Assembly: GCA_964384625.1 (NCBI GenBank)
Contig: CAYLNH010000335.1
Span: 1 to 7,059, forward strand
DNA: 7,059 nucleotides
Direction of reading: 5' to 3'
Source of the DNA: CAYLNH01 sp964384625
GTDB lineage: Bacteria; Verrucomicrobiota; Lentisphaeria; JABSQK01
In this document: positions 1 through 6,954 of the stretch, in pieces
How the letters are laid out: the number at the start of each line of letters is the position of its first letter
Numbering within the stretch: the first letter of the stretch is position 1
Translations under genes and position numbers: made by a program
Notes under the pieces: generated by a model
Database searches by the model: none
What the model saw: the letters and a program-made list of their open reading frames with translations, nothing else
What the model was told of the DNA's origin: nothing

Positions 1-6
1 CCACTT

Positions 7-20
7 CCGGCTGAAGCCGG
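7..20. repeat. Short inverted repeat CCGGC-TGAA-GCCGG
   Basis: A perfect 5-bp stem with a TGAA loop lies at the left edge. The core GCTGAAG (10-16) recurs at 123-129, where a weaker dyad (CGCC 118-121 with GGCG 129-132) surrounds it. Such related small dyads close together suggest a dispersed repeat family (REP-like) rather than coding DNA. Confidence 0.45.
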
Positions 21-145
21 CACTCATACACGGAAAAGACATTGCCTGTCCCAAGGTCATCTTAATTCAGCGCCATTCAACGCTAGAGCATTTGAAATTC
101 TTCTGTGGCCGGAACTCCGCCCGCTGAAGGCGTGATAGTCTCAAG

Positions 146-172
146 CCTGGGGTTGGCAAAGCCTACCCCAGG
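146..172. repeat. Stable inverted repeat (hairpin) downstream of the permease gene
   Basis: CCTGGGGT (146-153) pairs perfectly with ACCCCAGG (165-172). Inside, after a T-T mismatch, GGC (155-157) pairs with GCC (161-163) around an AAA loop. It lies about 30 bases past the permease stop. Read from the minus strand there is no T-run after the stem, so it is not a classic intrinsic terminator, though it could still protect or end the mRNA. The motif resembles dispersed noncoding dyads that I recall from planctomycete genomes; this is memory, not a search. Confidence 0.6.
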
Positions 173-200
173 GATGCGTAGCGAGACTCTCTACTGCGGC

Positions 201-3200
201 TTATTCCTGCCGCAGCGAGGGGATAAGCTCGCCGCGCATGGCGAGTCCGGCGGCGAGGGCTGTCGAACCGAAGCCAGCAAGCATGATGCCGCCGAGCAGC
301 AGCGCGATGGTGGCGCCCGGCACCTGCATGCCGGGCGCGGTGAGACTGGGGTAGATCGCTACAAAGGCGGAGATCAGCCCGCACAGGAGTCCCAGGACCA
401 GCAGCAGCCAGTGTTCGGCCAATACGAGCCACAGTACCTGGCGGCGTGAGAAACCGACGCAACGCAGAAGCGCCAGTTCGGCGCGGCGTTCCAGTACATT
501 GCGCAGCACCACGATCCCCAGTCCCAGCGCGCCGAGAACCAGGCCCAGACCGCCGAGGACCAGGAACATTGCCAGGTAGGTCGTTTCGACGCCGTGGAAC
601 TCCAGCAACCGGTCCAACGTAGTGTTGACATCGAGGCCCACCCGATCGAAGCGTCGCGCCATCGCCTGCTGCACCGCGGCCGGTTCGCCGGCGGCCGGCA
701 CGTCCGCCAGGAACATCCGATAACCGGCTTCGGAGGGATAGCGTTCGATGAAGTCCCGTCTGGCGATCAGAATGGTGCCCTGAAAGACGGACAGCGGCAT
801 CGGCAGTTTGCCGACGAGCCGGACGCGGAACATCGTGCCGCGTTCGTCTTTGTAGACAATCTCATCGCCGTCTTCCGGCCCCACCTTCTTCTGCATGTTC
901 CACAGTGCGGTGTTGCCGTCGCCGACCAGACCCGGGATTACGCCTTCGGGCAGTTCGGTCTGCAGCAGGGACCACGGCGTCGAGCTATCAGCGTTGCGGT
1001 CCATAAACGCTTTCCGTTCGATGAATGCCTGTGGCTCGACGCCGAGCAGCCGTGGGGACTGGGCGCGGTTGAGATTGAAACAGCTGGCGTCGTCGCCGTC
1101 GCGTACCTTGATCGAAACGAAGGTCGTGTCGTCGAATACATCGTCGCGGTCGAGCCCGAACTGCTTGCGGCCCTTCTTGGTTTCGAGGGGGTCGGGAAGC
1201 GGCAGGGTGGATTCGGCAAACAAGGCGAACCCCCCGGTGCCGGACCAGCGTTCATTGGCGATGGCGGCGAGGTCCTGCTGCATGGCGGAGATCGCGAAGA
1301 CCATGAAACAGCCGCAGGCCAGCAGGGCGATGGCCGTCAGACTGCGGCCGCCGCGGCGGGATGTGTTGCGGACCCCGAGGCCGACCACGGTGAGACGGCG
1401 CGACGTCGCCGTTTCCAGTCGGCGCAGGATGAAGCGTGTACCGCCAAGCGTCGACAGCAGCAGGAATAAGCCGGCGGCGAAAAACGTGTACACATGGTTT
1501 TCTTCGCTGCCGGTCAACGCCAGGACTACAGTGGCGGCGGCAAGCCCGCCGCATACGACACTGAAGGCGAGGGCTGCCCGGCCGCCGCCTTTGGCGGTGC
1601 CGCGCCGGGCGCCGGCGAAGTCGCCCGTGAGCAGCTCGCGGGCCGGCCGCCGGGTCTGACGCCACATCGCAAGCAGCATCGCGAGGACGGCGCAGATAAA
1701 ACTGCCGAGCCCGCCCGCGACCAGCGACATCGGTTCCACATGGTAGCGAATCGCGGCGTTGGCGACGACATCGCTCCAGTGCTGCGCCAGCCCCCAGACC
1801 ATCAGCCGGGTGTAGGCCATGCCGAGGAGGGCGCCGAGGATCGAGCCGAGCAGGGCGACAACGCAGCCTTCCCAAAGGAAGATGCGACGCACCTGGCCGG
1901 GGCGGTAACCGATTCCCAGGAGGAGGCCCATTTCCTCGGCCCGCTGCTGGATGCCGAAGACAAACAGCATGCCGGTCAACATCAGCGCCGAGATAATCAG
2001 AAAGGAACTCAGCGAAATGAACAGTTCGCCGAAACTCATGGCTTCGGCGATGGCGCGCAGCGCCTGCTCCCGCACCGGCAGCAGGAACAGCCCGAGCGCC
2101 GCCGGATCAATACGGTTTTCCAGCGCCGACTTCAGCTCCGGCAGCGCATCCGCGCTTCCCGCGAACCGGACCGCCGACGTATTTCCGAAACGGTTGCCCC
2201 ACATCTCGCGGCCGGCAGCGAGCGTGACGACAAGCTTCGGCGTCGCGCGGTAGTCCTCCCAGTACTGCTCGTTGTCCTTGTCCGCCAGCATCTCCTTGTC
2301 CAACGGCATGCCGATGTCCCAGTCAGTGCATTGCTCGACATCGGTCAACCCCGGGAAGACCGGCATCAACTCGCGTTCGCGCGCCAGCTCCTGCATGGAG
2401 ACAACGCGATGCACCCTGAACCGGCGGGTGCGTTCGACAAAGGCGCCGTCGGGTGCGATGGCGTAGTAGGCCACGGCAATCTCGTCGCCGGCCGCCGCCC
2501 CGAGTTTGTCGGCTACCCAACGGTTGATCAGGACTTCATCATCCTTCATGCCTGCCGGTACGGGACTCAGCGTTCGGTTGGCCGACGGCTCCGCGGCAAC
2601 GGCGAAGGAGTAGGGCGTTGTCTTCCCGCCGTGGCTGATGCTGTTCACCAGATAGGTCAGGACGCCGACTGCCGTTGTGTCCGCCGCCTTCGCCGCCGCC
2701 GCCGCCGCCGTCGCGGGATCGAGGAAGATGCGATCACTCTCCAGCTGGACCAGCCCCTCCTTCGGCGTCAGCTGGATGCCGACGTCCTCCAGCTTCCAGG
2801 CGGCTTTCAGGGCTGCCGCCAGGGATGCGTCCGTCGTTTCTTCCGGGATTTCGCCCACCAGCAGAACGTTGGCGCGCCCCGGCAGTTCAAGCACCTCCTG
2901 CAGCCAGTTGAGGTCGACAAAGACATTGTCGGGCGCGACCTGGTTGGCGGCCAGACTGAAACGCCCGAGATGGTCGTCCGGAATGATGTGCCGGAGGGTG
3001 AAGCGACCGCGGCGGGTGAGGGTCTCGTTGCGCGAAGCCAGCGGTGCGTCGCGCGGCATCAGGCTCGGCTTGCCGACGCGAACGGCGAGCTCGGCGCCTT
3101 CGCCCACGCCGAGCCGCGCGGCCAGTTTGCCGTTGACGGCGGCGACGTCCGGATTCAGCTCGTACTCGGCATCCGGCGTCAGGCGCCAGAATGAGCGGTC

Positions 3201-3554
3201 AACGCCGACGACCTGCACATGGTTGACCTGGACCGGTTCTTTCGCGGGCGAGTCGACGAGGACGATGCCGCGCACGACCAGTGCCGGTACGACCGGCGTT
3301 TGTACTTCGGCCTGGAGGCGGTCGGCGACGGCGGCGTCGACGAAGCGGCCGTGGGCCTGCATGGCGGCATGCGTCTGGCCCAGCCGCATCAAGGCGAACT
3401 GCCGCAGACTGTAGGTGACGCAGTCGCCCACCAGCAGACCGCCGACGAGTACCGCCGCCGCCGTCGCGGCGCCCAGGAAGACGCTGACTTGCGTTCGCCA
3501 GTAGAACCGCAGACCTTTCAGCGCCAGGCCCGCATATGTAATTCGTGCGCTCAT
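201..3554 (-). CDS. Large ABC transporter permease with two FtsX domains (MacB/YbbP-like, about 10 TM)
   Basis: This 1117-residue inner-membrane protein is the permease of a type VII ABC system, working with the ATPase encoded just upstream. Hydrophobic segments lie near residues 24-43, 509-534, 563-586, 608-630, 661-681, 687-705, 739-758, 992-1018, 1040-1068 and 1081-1104. Two big extracytoplasmic domains lie between TM1-TM2 (about 44-508) and TM7-TM8 (about 759-991). The two FtsX cores carry matching coupling-helix motifs: RAEEMGLLLGIGYRPGQVRR (538-557) and ERRAELALLRCVGFSRRQV (1022-1040). Both halves sit in one chain, as in YbbP, unlike LolC/LolE or the MacB homodimer. It is longer than E. 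coli YbbP (about 800 residues), mainly because of the first domain, which also has a poly-alanine run (283-288). The ATG follows the ATPase stop by 45 bases, with GGAG close before it. The family is clear; the substrate (lipid, lipoprotein or only mechanical signalling) is unknown. Confidence 0.95.
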   Translation of the reverse strand: MSARITYAGLALKGLRFYWRTQVSVFLGAATAAAVLVGGLLVGDCVTYSLRQFALMRLGQTHAAMQAHGRFVDAAVADRLQAEVQTPVVPALVVRGIVLVDSPAKEPVQVNHVQVVGVDRSFWRLTPDAEYELNPDVAAVNGKLAARLGVGEGAELAVRVGKPSLMPRDAPLASRNETLTRRGRFTLRHIIPDDHLGRFSLAANQVAPDNVFVDLNWLQEVLELPGRANVLLVGEIPEETTDASLAAALKAAWKLEDVGIQLTPKEGLVQLESDRIFLDPATAAAAAAKAADTTAVGVLTYLVNSISHGGKTTPYSFAVAAEPSANRTLSPVPAGMKDDEVLINRWVADKLGAAAGDEIAVAYYAIAPDGAFVERTRRFRVHRVVSMQELARERELMPVFPGLTDVEQCTDWDIGMPLDKEMLADKDNEQYWEDYRATPKLVVTLAAGREMWGNRFGNTSAVRFAGSADALPELKSALENRIDPAALGLFLLPVREQALRAIAEAMSFGELFISLSSFLIISALMLTGMLFVFGIQQRAEEMGLLLGIGYRPGQVRRIFLWEGCVVALLGSILGALLGMAYTRLMVWGLAQHWSDVVANAAIRYHVEPMSLVAGGLGSFICAVLAMLLAMWRQTRRPARELLTGDFAGARRGTAKGGGRAALAFSVVCGGLAAATVVLALTGSEENHVYTFFAAGLFLLLSTLGGTRFILRRLETATSRRLTVVGLGVRNTSRRGGRSLTAIALLACGCFMVFAISAMQQDLAAIANERWSGTGGFALFAESTLPLPDPLETKKGRKQFGLDRDDVFDDTTFVSIKVRDGDDASCFNLNRAQSPRLLGVEPQAFIERKAFMDRNADSSTPWSLLQTELPEGVIPGLVGDGNTALWNMQKKVGPEDGDEIVYKDERGTMFRVRLVGKLPMPLSVFQGTILIARRDFIERYPSEAGYRMFLADVPAAGEPAAVQQAMARRFDRVGLDVNTTLDRLLEFHGVETTYLAMFLVLGGLGLVLGALGLGIVVLRNVLERRAELALLRCVGFSRRQVLWLVLAEHWLLLVLGLLCGLISAFVAIYPSLTAPGMQVPGATIALLLGGIMLAGFGSTALAAGLAMRGELIPSLRQE

Positions 3555-3558
3555 GTGA

Positions 3559-3562
3559 CTCC
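3559..3562 (-). promoter_or_regulatory. Ribosome binding site of the permease gene
   Basis: GGAG lies four bases before the permease ATG, inside the 45-base gap after the ATPase gene. The spacing is short, but it is the only purine-rich match near the start, and it supports the ATG at 3554 as the start codon. Confidence 0.5.
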
Positions 3563-3599
3563 GTTGTTTGTCGACTGCGGCAAAACGATTCTGTCGGCT

Positions 3600-4268
3600 T
3601 CAGGCCTCGACCAGGTTGCCGTCGCGGAGTTCCAGCACGCGGTCCATTTTCTCAGCCAGTTTCGTCGCGTGCGTGACGGTTATGACGCTGATGCCTTGTT
3701 CGCGATTGAGTTCGAGCAGCAGGTCGCCGATGCCTTCGGAGGAATTGCGGTCCAGTGAACCGGTCGGTTCGTCGGCCAGCAGCAGGATGGGGTTGTTGAT
3801 CAACGCGCGGACAACGGCAACGCGCTGGCGTTCGCCGCCGGACAACTGGCCGGGCCGATGGTCGAGGCGGTGCGAGAGGCCGACCCGTTCCAGCAGTTCG
3901 CGGCCGCGGGCCTCGGCTTCAACGGCCGCGCCTCGGGCCAGTGCCGGCACCAGGACGTTCTCCAGGATGGAGCACTGCGGCAGTAGATGATGGAGCTGAA
4001 AGACAAAGCCGAGGCGTTCGTTGCGCAGCGCCGCCAGCTTTGCTTCGTCCAGGCCAAGGATGTCCTCGCCCGCGAGTTCAAGGCTGCCGCTCGTCGGCCG
4101 GTCGAGGGTGCCGATGATGTTCAACAGCGTGCTCTTGCCGGAGCCGGAAGGCCCCACGACCGCGACGGTCTCGCCGGCGTCGACCGACAGGTTGATCGCC
4201 GTGAGGACATCGCTGTCGGCGCCGGCGTAGCGCTTCGTTACGTTTTTCACCGAGACCAGAGCTGTCAT
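3600..4268 (-). CDS. ABC transporter ATP-binding protein, LolD/MacB/YbbA type
   Basis: This 222-residue cytoplasmic ATPase powers the adjacent permease. All NBD motifs are intact: A-loop Tyr14, Walker A GPSGSGKST (39-47), Q-loop Gln91 in FVFQLHHLLPQCS, signature LSGGERQR (142-149), Walker B ILLLADEPT (161-169) with catalytic Glu167, D-loop SLD (171-173) and switch His200. The HHLLP segment after the Q-loop and the length (LolD and YbbA are about 230 residues) place it in the LolD/MacB/YbbA branch rather than with importer ATPases. The open frame continues 117 codons further upstream, but that part is a shadow of the propeller gene. The ATG at 4268 has an ideal AGGAGG six bases before it and gives the usual family N-terminus. 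The start overlaps the propeller stop as ATGA, suggesting translational coupling. By branch, lipoprotein or lipid release is plausible, but specificity depends on the permease. Confidence 0.97.
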   Translation of the reverse strand: MTALVSVKNVTKRYAGADSDVLTAINLSVDAGETVAVVGPSGSGKSTLLNIIGTLDRPTSGSLELAGEDILGLDEAKLAALRNERLGFVFQLHHLLPQCSILENVLVPALARGAAVEAEARGRELLERVGLSHRLDHRPGQLSGGERQRVAVVRALINNPILLLADEPTGSLDRNSSEGIGDLLLELNREQGISVITVTHATKLAEKMDRVLELRDGNLVEA

Positions 4269-5542
4269 TCCGTTCCTCCTGCCGCATAGGCGGCCACATG
4301 GCCGTCGTCGGTTCCAACGACAATCAAGCCGCCGACGATGGCCGGGGACGTGAAGTCGTCGCTGATTGCCAGCGTCCAGACGCGCCTGCCGCCGGCCAGT
4401 TTGATTGCCGACAGTCGGCCGCCGGCGCCGATCAGGGCCAGATCGCCGGCGATTACCGGATGGCGCAGGCTGCCCCGTTTCGTGTTGTACGTCCAGTTCT
4501 GTTTGCCCGTCCGGCGGTCGACACAAAAGACAATGCCGCGGCTGTCGGCAAAAACCACATGCTCTTCGTCGACTGCCGGGGTGGTGAACATTTCGCCCTC
4601 GCCGGAATCGTCGTTCCACAACTCCTGGCCGCGGCTCAGGTCCGCCGCGACGAACGTGCCGCTGCGGTTGCCCGCAAACGCGATGTCGTCACGGATGGCG
4701 ACGCCGCCGGCCATTTCGCAGCCTTCGTCGAGGCGAACCGTCCCCTCCTTCTCCCGGCCGGTGGCGCCGTCCAGTTGAAAAAAGGCCGACGCGCAATTGG
4801 CCAGCACGATGACGCCGTTCGCCGCCGCAGGATGGCCGTCGGTCCGTTCCAGCTTGGCTGATTTCCAGAGCTGCCGCCCCGTGGCGGCGTTGACGGCAAA
4901 GACAATTCCGTCGTCCTGCGTGATGACGACGATGCGTTCGGGCTGGTCGCCGCCGGCGGGCAGGTAGTTGGGCGATCCTTGAATCGGCAGCCCCGTCGGA
5001 AAGGTCCACTTGCGTCTGCCGTCGGCAGGGGAAAGGCCGTACACGTTTCCGGCTTCCGTGGCGACAACCAGGAGTTCAGATCCGATGACCAGCGGGGGCG
5101 CGATGATGCTCTCCAGCCGTTTCGGGCCGGCGTCCGAAGCGGCGGTCGCCGTAAACGTTTTTGTCCAGAGCTTCTCGCCCTTTCGATTCAGGGCGACAAC
5201 CGTTTCTTCGTCGGCAACGCAGAACAACCTGCCGTCGGCCGCCACGATATTGGACGGCAGCAGGTTGCCGACCCTGGTGCGCCAGACGCGCACGGGGCGC
5301 CGGGGGAAGCGATCCGGCGCCACGCCGGTCAGGGCGAAGTCGCCGTGATATGTCGGCCAACTGCCGACGCCCGTCCAGTCGCCGGTGTCCGGGGGCCTGG
5401 GGGCGGCAACCGGATTGCGTTTGCTGCCGGCAGCCGGATCGGGGCGGCGCCAGTGATGGATCCCGAGCCAGACGGCGGCAAACAGCAAAGGCACAACCAG
5501 CAATGCGGCAACGGCGAATTCTCTTCTGTTGGATTCAGCCAT
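4265..5542 (-). CDS. PQQ/BamB-like beta-propeller protein with N-terminal membrane anchor or signal
   Basis: This 425-residue protein is probably exported to, or anchored facing, the periplasm. Residues 10-27 form one hydrophobic stretch, preceded by Asn-Arg-Arg-Glu-Phe (5-9), which resembles a twin-arginine motif. A Pro-rich linker (about 34-60) leads to WPTYHGDFALTGV (62-74), the usual opening of PQQ-like propeller domains. Blades then recur with Trp-bearing ends at about 86-90, 125-129, 178-182, 225-229, 308-312, 349-353 and 388-392, often after an A-x-x-G-x-x-x-W pattern (AATGRQLW, 219-226), giving roughly seven or eight blades. No catalytic residues of quinoprotein dehydrogenases are evident, so a BamB-like scaffold role is more likely than an enzyme. 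The frame extends 71 codons further upstream, but that part is a shadow of the glycosyltransferase; ATG 5542 gives the normal signal sequence, though its ribosome site is weak. It overlaps both neighbours, so its partner may be the ABC unit. Confidence 0.92.
   Translation of the reverse strand: MAESNRREFAVAALLVVPLLFAAVWLGIHHWRRPDPAAGSKRNPVAAPRPPDTGDWTGVGSWPTYHGDFALTGVAPDRFPRRPVRVWRTRVGNLLPSNIVAADGRLFCVADEETVVALNRKGEKLWTKTFTATAASDAGPKRLESIIAPPLVIGSELLVVATEAGNVYGLSPADGRRKWTFPTGLPIQGSPNYLPAGGDQPERIVVITQDDGIVFAVNAATGRQLWKSAKLERTDGHPAAANGVIVLANCASAFFQLDGATGREKEGTVRLDEGCEMAGGVAIRDDIAFAGNRSGTFVAADLSRGQELWNDDSGEGEMFTTPAVDEEHVVFADSRGIVFCVDRRTGKQNWTYNTKRGSLRHPVIAGDLALIGAGGRLSAIKLAGGRRVWTLAISDDFTSPAIVGGLIVVGTDDGHVAAYAAGGTE
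4275..4280 (-). promoter_or_regulatory. Strong Shine-Dalgarno of the ABC ATPase, inside the propeller gene
   Basis: AGGAGG sits six bases before the ATPase ATG and within the last codons of the propeller gene (its C-terminus reads AGGTE). This settles the ATPase start at 4268 and suggests the ATPase can be translated at a high rate, by re-initiation or independently. Confidence 0.85.
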
Positions 5543-6842
5543 CGGATGATTTCCCGGCTCTGGCGACGACCGCTTCGTAGACGGCCACCATGCGTTTGGC
5601 GACCGTTTCGACGCCGAATTCTCTGACGGTGACTTCGCGGCCGGCAGCGCCCAGTTCGCGTGCCCGTTCCGGCTGGCGCAGCAACGGTTCCGCGGCCGCC
5701 GCCAGCCCGGCCGCCGTGTTGTCGTCGTAGATGACGCCGCCGCCGGTCTGTTCAATCAGTTCCGGAAACGCACCGGCCCGCGGCTGGACAACCGGGACGC
5801 CGGCCGCCCACGCTTCCGCCATGAAGGCGCCGAACGCTTCGCCGGCGGGCATCGGTACCGACATTACCGACAGACGACTCAGAAAGGTCAGCCGGGTTTC
5901 ACGGTCGACTTCATCCATGAACTGCACGTCCGCCAGCATCCCTTCCCGGTCGAGCCGTTGCTCCAGCTCTCTGACGTATCCGCGGTCCGGGCCGGTCAGT
6001 CCGCCCATCGCCTGGAACTGCAGGTCCTCGAGACCGGGCCGGCGTTTCAGTATCATGTAGGCGTCCACCGCCGTGCCCAGGCCCAAGGCCGGCGTCAGCT
6101 TCGACAGGAATCCCAGAGTCGGCGGCGGTGCATGCGCGGCCGCACGGTAGCCGTTCAGATCGATGCCGACGGGGATCACGTCAATCCGGCGGCGGTCCAG
6201 GTCCAGGCGGTCGGCCATCCGATCGCGGTAATATCTGCTGACGGTTACCAACCGGTCGCAGACATCCAGACGGGCCCGGATTTCCCGCCAGCAGGCGTCC
6301 CGGTATTCGGGGCCGACATTGTCGATCCAATGGTCTTCGTCCTGCATCGAGCAGATAATCGGCACGCCAAGGACCTCCTTGAGCCGGGGCGCCAGACCAA
6401 TCAGCAGGATCGACGAAAGATGGATAATGTCCGGTGTCTCGGCGGCTGCGAGCCACTGCACCAGACGGTCCAGTTCCTTTGCCTGGTTGCCGGCGCGGCC
6501 GCGCAGCATCGACAACGTCATGTCGCCGTGACCATCGGCCGCGGTGGAGCCCGCCTGCTTTGCCGCCAGCTCCAGAAGCCAGCGGGAGTCCCACAGCCGG
6601 TCAAGCCAACGCGGGGTCCGGCGGAAGAGTCGGAATTTCTGCTGCAGATAGACGTTGATGCCGCCGAAAAAAACCGGGCCGGCCGATGTGATGTCGGCGT
6701 CGGTATACAACGGCAGGTACATCGGCGCCATCATCACGTCCTGGCCAAGGGCCTGCAGAGCCTCGACCAGGGCGATGTCGCGCATGCAGTTCTCGCAGTA
6801 GAATGTCCCTCCCGAACCGGGAAGTATCTGCACTATCTTCAT
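5535..6842 (-). CDS. Family 4 glycosyltransferase (GT-B fold)
   Basis: This 435-residue cytoplasmic or membrane-associated enzyme is predicted to transfer a sugar from a nucleotide donor, with retention of configuration, to an unknown acceptor. The N-terminal half starts MKIVQILPGSGG, with the glycine-rich loop after the first beta strand typical of GT4 acceptor domains, followed by YCENCMRD (15-22) and FFGGINVYLQQ (58-68). A switch into the donor half is seen at VIPVGIDLNGY (222-232) and GFLSKLTPALG (244-254). The C-terminal half has the GT4 E-x7-E motif (Glu335 and Glu343 in EAFGAFMAEAWAAGVPVV), then the GAFPELIE segment (357-364). An in-frame GTG lies 13 codons upstream, but ATG 6842 restores the family N-terminus. 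No signal peptide is seen. The gene leads the cluster, and its end overlaps the propeller gene by 8 bases. Sugar and acceptor cannot be told from the sequence; a cell-envelope glycan or glycolipid is an inference from context. Confidence 0.94.
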   Translation of the reverse strand: MKIVQILPGSGGTFYCENCMRDIALVEALQALGQDVMMAPMYLPLYTDADITSAGPVFFGGINVYLQQKFRLFRRTPRWLDRLWDSRWLLELAAKQAGSTAADGHGDMTLSMLRGRAGNQAKELDRLVQWLAAAETPDIIHLSSILLIGLAPRLKEVLGVPIICSMQDEDHWIDNVGPEYRDACWREIRARLDVCDRLVTVSRYYRDRMADRLDLDRRRIDVIPVGIDLNGYRAAAHAPPPTLGFLSKLTPALGLGTAVDAYMILKRRPGLEDLQFQAMGGLTGPDRGYVRELEQRLDREGMLADVQFMDEVDRETRLTFLSRLSVMSVPMPAGEAFGAFMAEAWAAGVPVVQPRAGAFPELIEQTGGGVIYDDNTAAGLAAAAEPLLRQPERARELGAAGREVTVREFGVETVAKRMVAVYEAVVARAGKSSDG

Positions 6843-6954
6843 ACAGAACCTGAGCTGTTCCAACCGTATATTCCCACGCACCCGGAAACCATATCATGGC
6901 GCGGCGGCGCCTTCCACTTGCGACAGCAGTGCGGGCGCATGTCAGTTCTGCAGG
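6843..6954. other. Intergenic gap upstream of the four-gene cluster
   Basis: These 112 bases lie between the stop of the right-edge gene and the glycosyltransferase ATG. They are where a cluster promoter or 5' leader would sit. I see a GC dyad at 6898-6911 (GGCGC, four-base loop, GCGCC) and, nearer the gene, an AT-rich GGAATATAC on the minus strand, but no -35 box at proper spacing. The dyad has no following T-run, so it is not a standard terminator. The ribosome site of the glycosyltransferase is weak (only CAGG before the ATG). Confidence 0.4.

Larger units (their letters stand above)
1..200. other. Noncoding region after the operon, rich in small dyads
   Basis: No convincing gene lies in these 200 bases. 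The one plus-strand frame that begins here (from 105) runs antisense into the permease and has no family features. The region holds three dyads that contain or resemble GCTGAAG or CCTGGGGT motifs, plus AGCG/CGCT (69-84) around an AT-richer stretch. Base composition is visibly less GC-rich at 40-110 than in the genes. It is best read as a 3' untranslated and intergenic repeat zone. Confidence 0.5.

Noticed and set aside
146..172. Rho-independent terminator of the operon
   Set aside because: The stem is good, but no run of T follows it in the direction of transcription, so it was called only as an inverted repeat.
594..1469. Plus-strand open frame of 291 codons antisense to the second half of the permease
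   Set aside because: Same reason: low-complexity Gln/Arg/His-rich translation, no family features and no independent ribosome site.
1494..3194. Plus-strand open frame of 566 codons antisense to the permease
   Set aside because: It lies wholly inside a gene with clear domain motifs. Its translation is rich in Arg, Gln and Gly with no recognisable motifs or membrane pattern, as expected for the opposite strand of GC-rich coding DNA.
4269..4619. 117-codon upstream extension of the ABC ATPase frame
   Set aside because: Its residues are Arg-rich and out of frame with the propeller gene. The ATPase family begins at the internal Met, which has AGGAGG at ideal spacing.
5543..5755. 71-codon upstream extension of the propeller frame
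   Set aside because: It is a shadow of the glycosyltransferase C-terminus. Starting at 5542 puts the signal-anchor at the N-terminus, as expected.
6843..6881. GTG start 13 codons upstream for the glycosyltransferase
   Set aside because: The ATG at 6842 begins the standard MKIVQILPG N-terminus of the family. The upstream codons add an untypical Arg-rich leader without a better ribosome site.
6860..6900. Possible sigma70 promoter before the glycosyltransferase (AATATA-like -10)
   Set aside because: No -35 element at 16-18 bases, so it was not called as a promoter.
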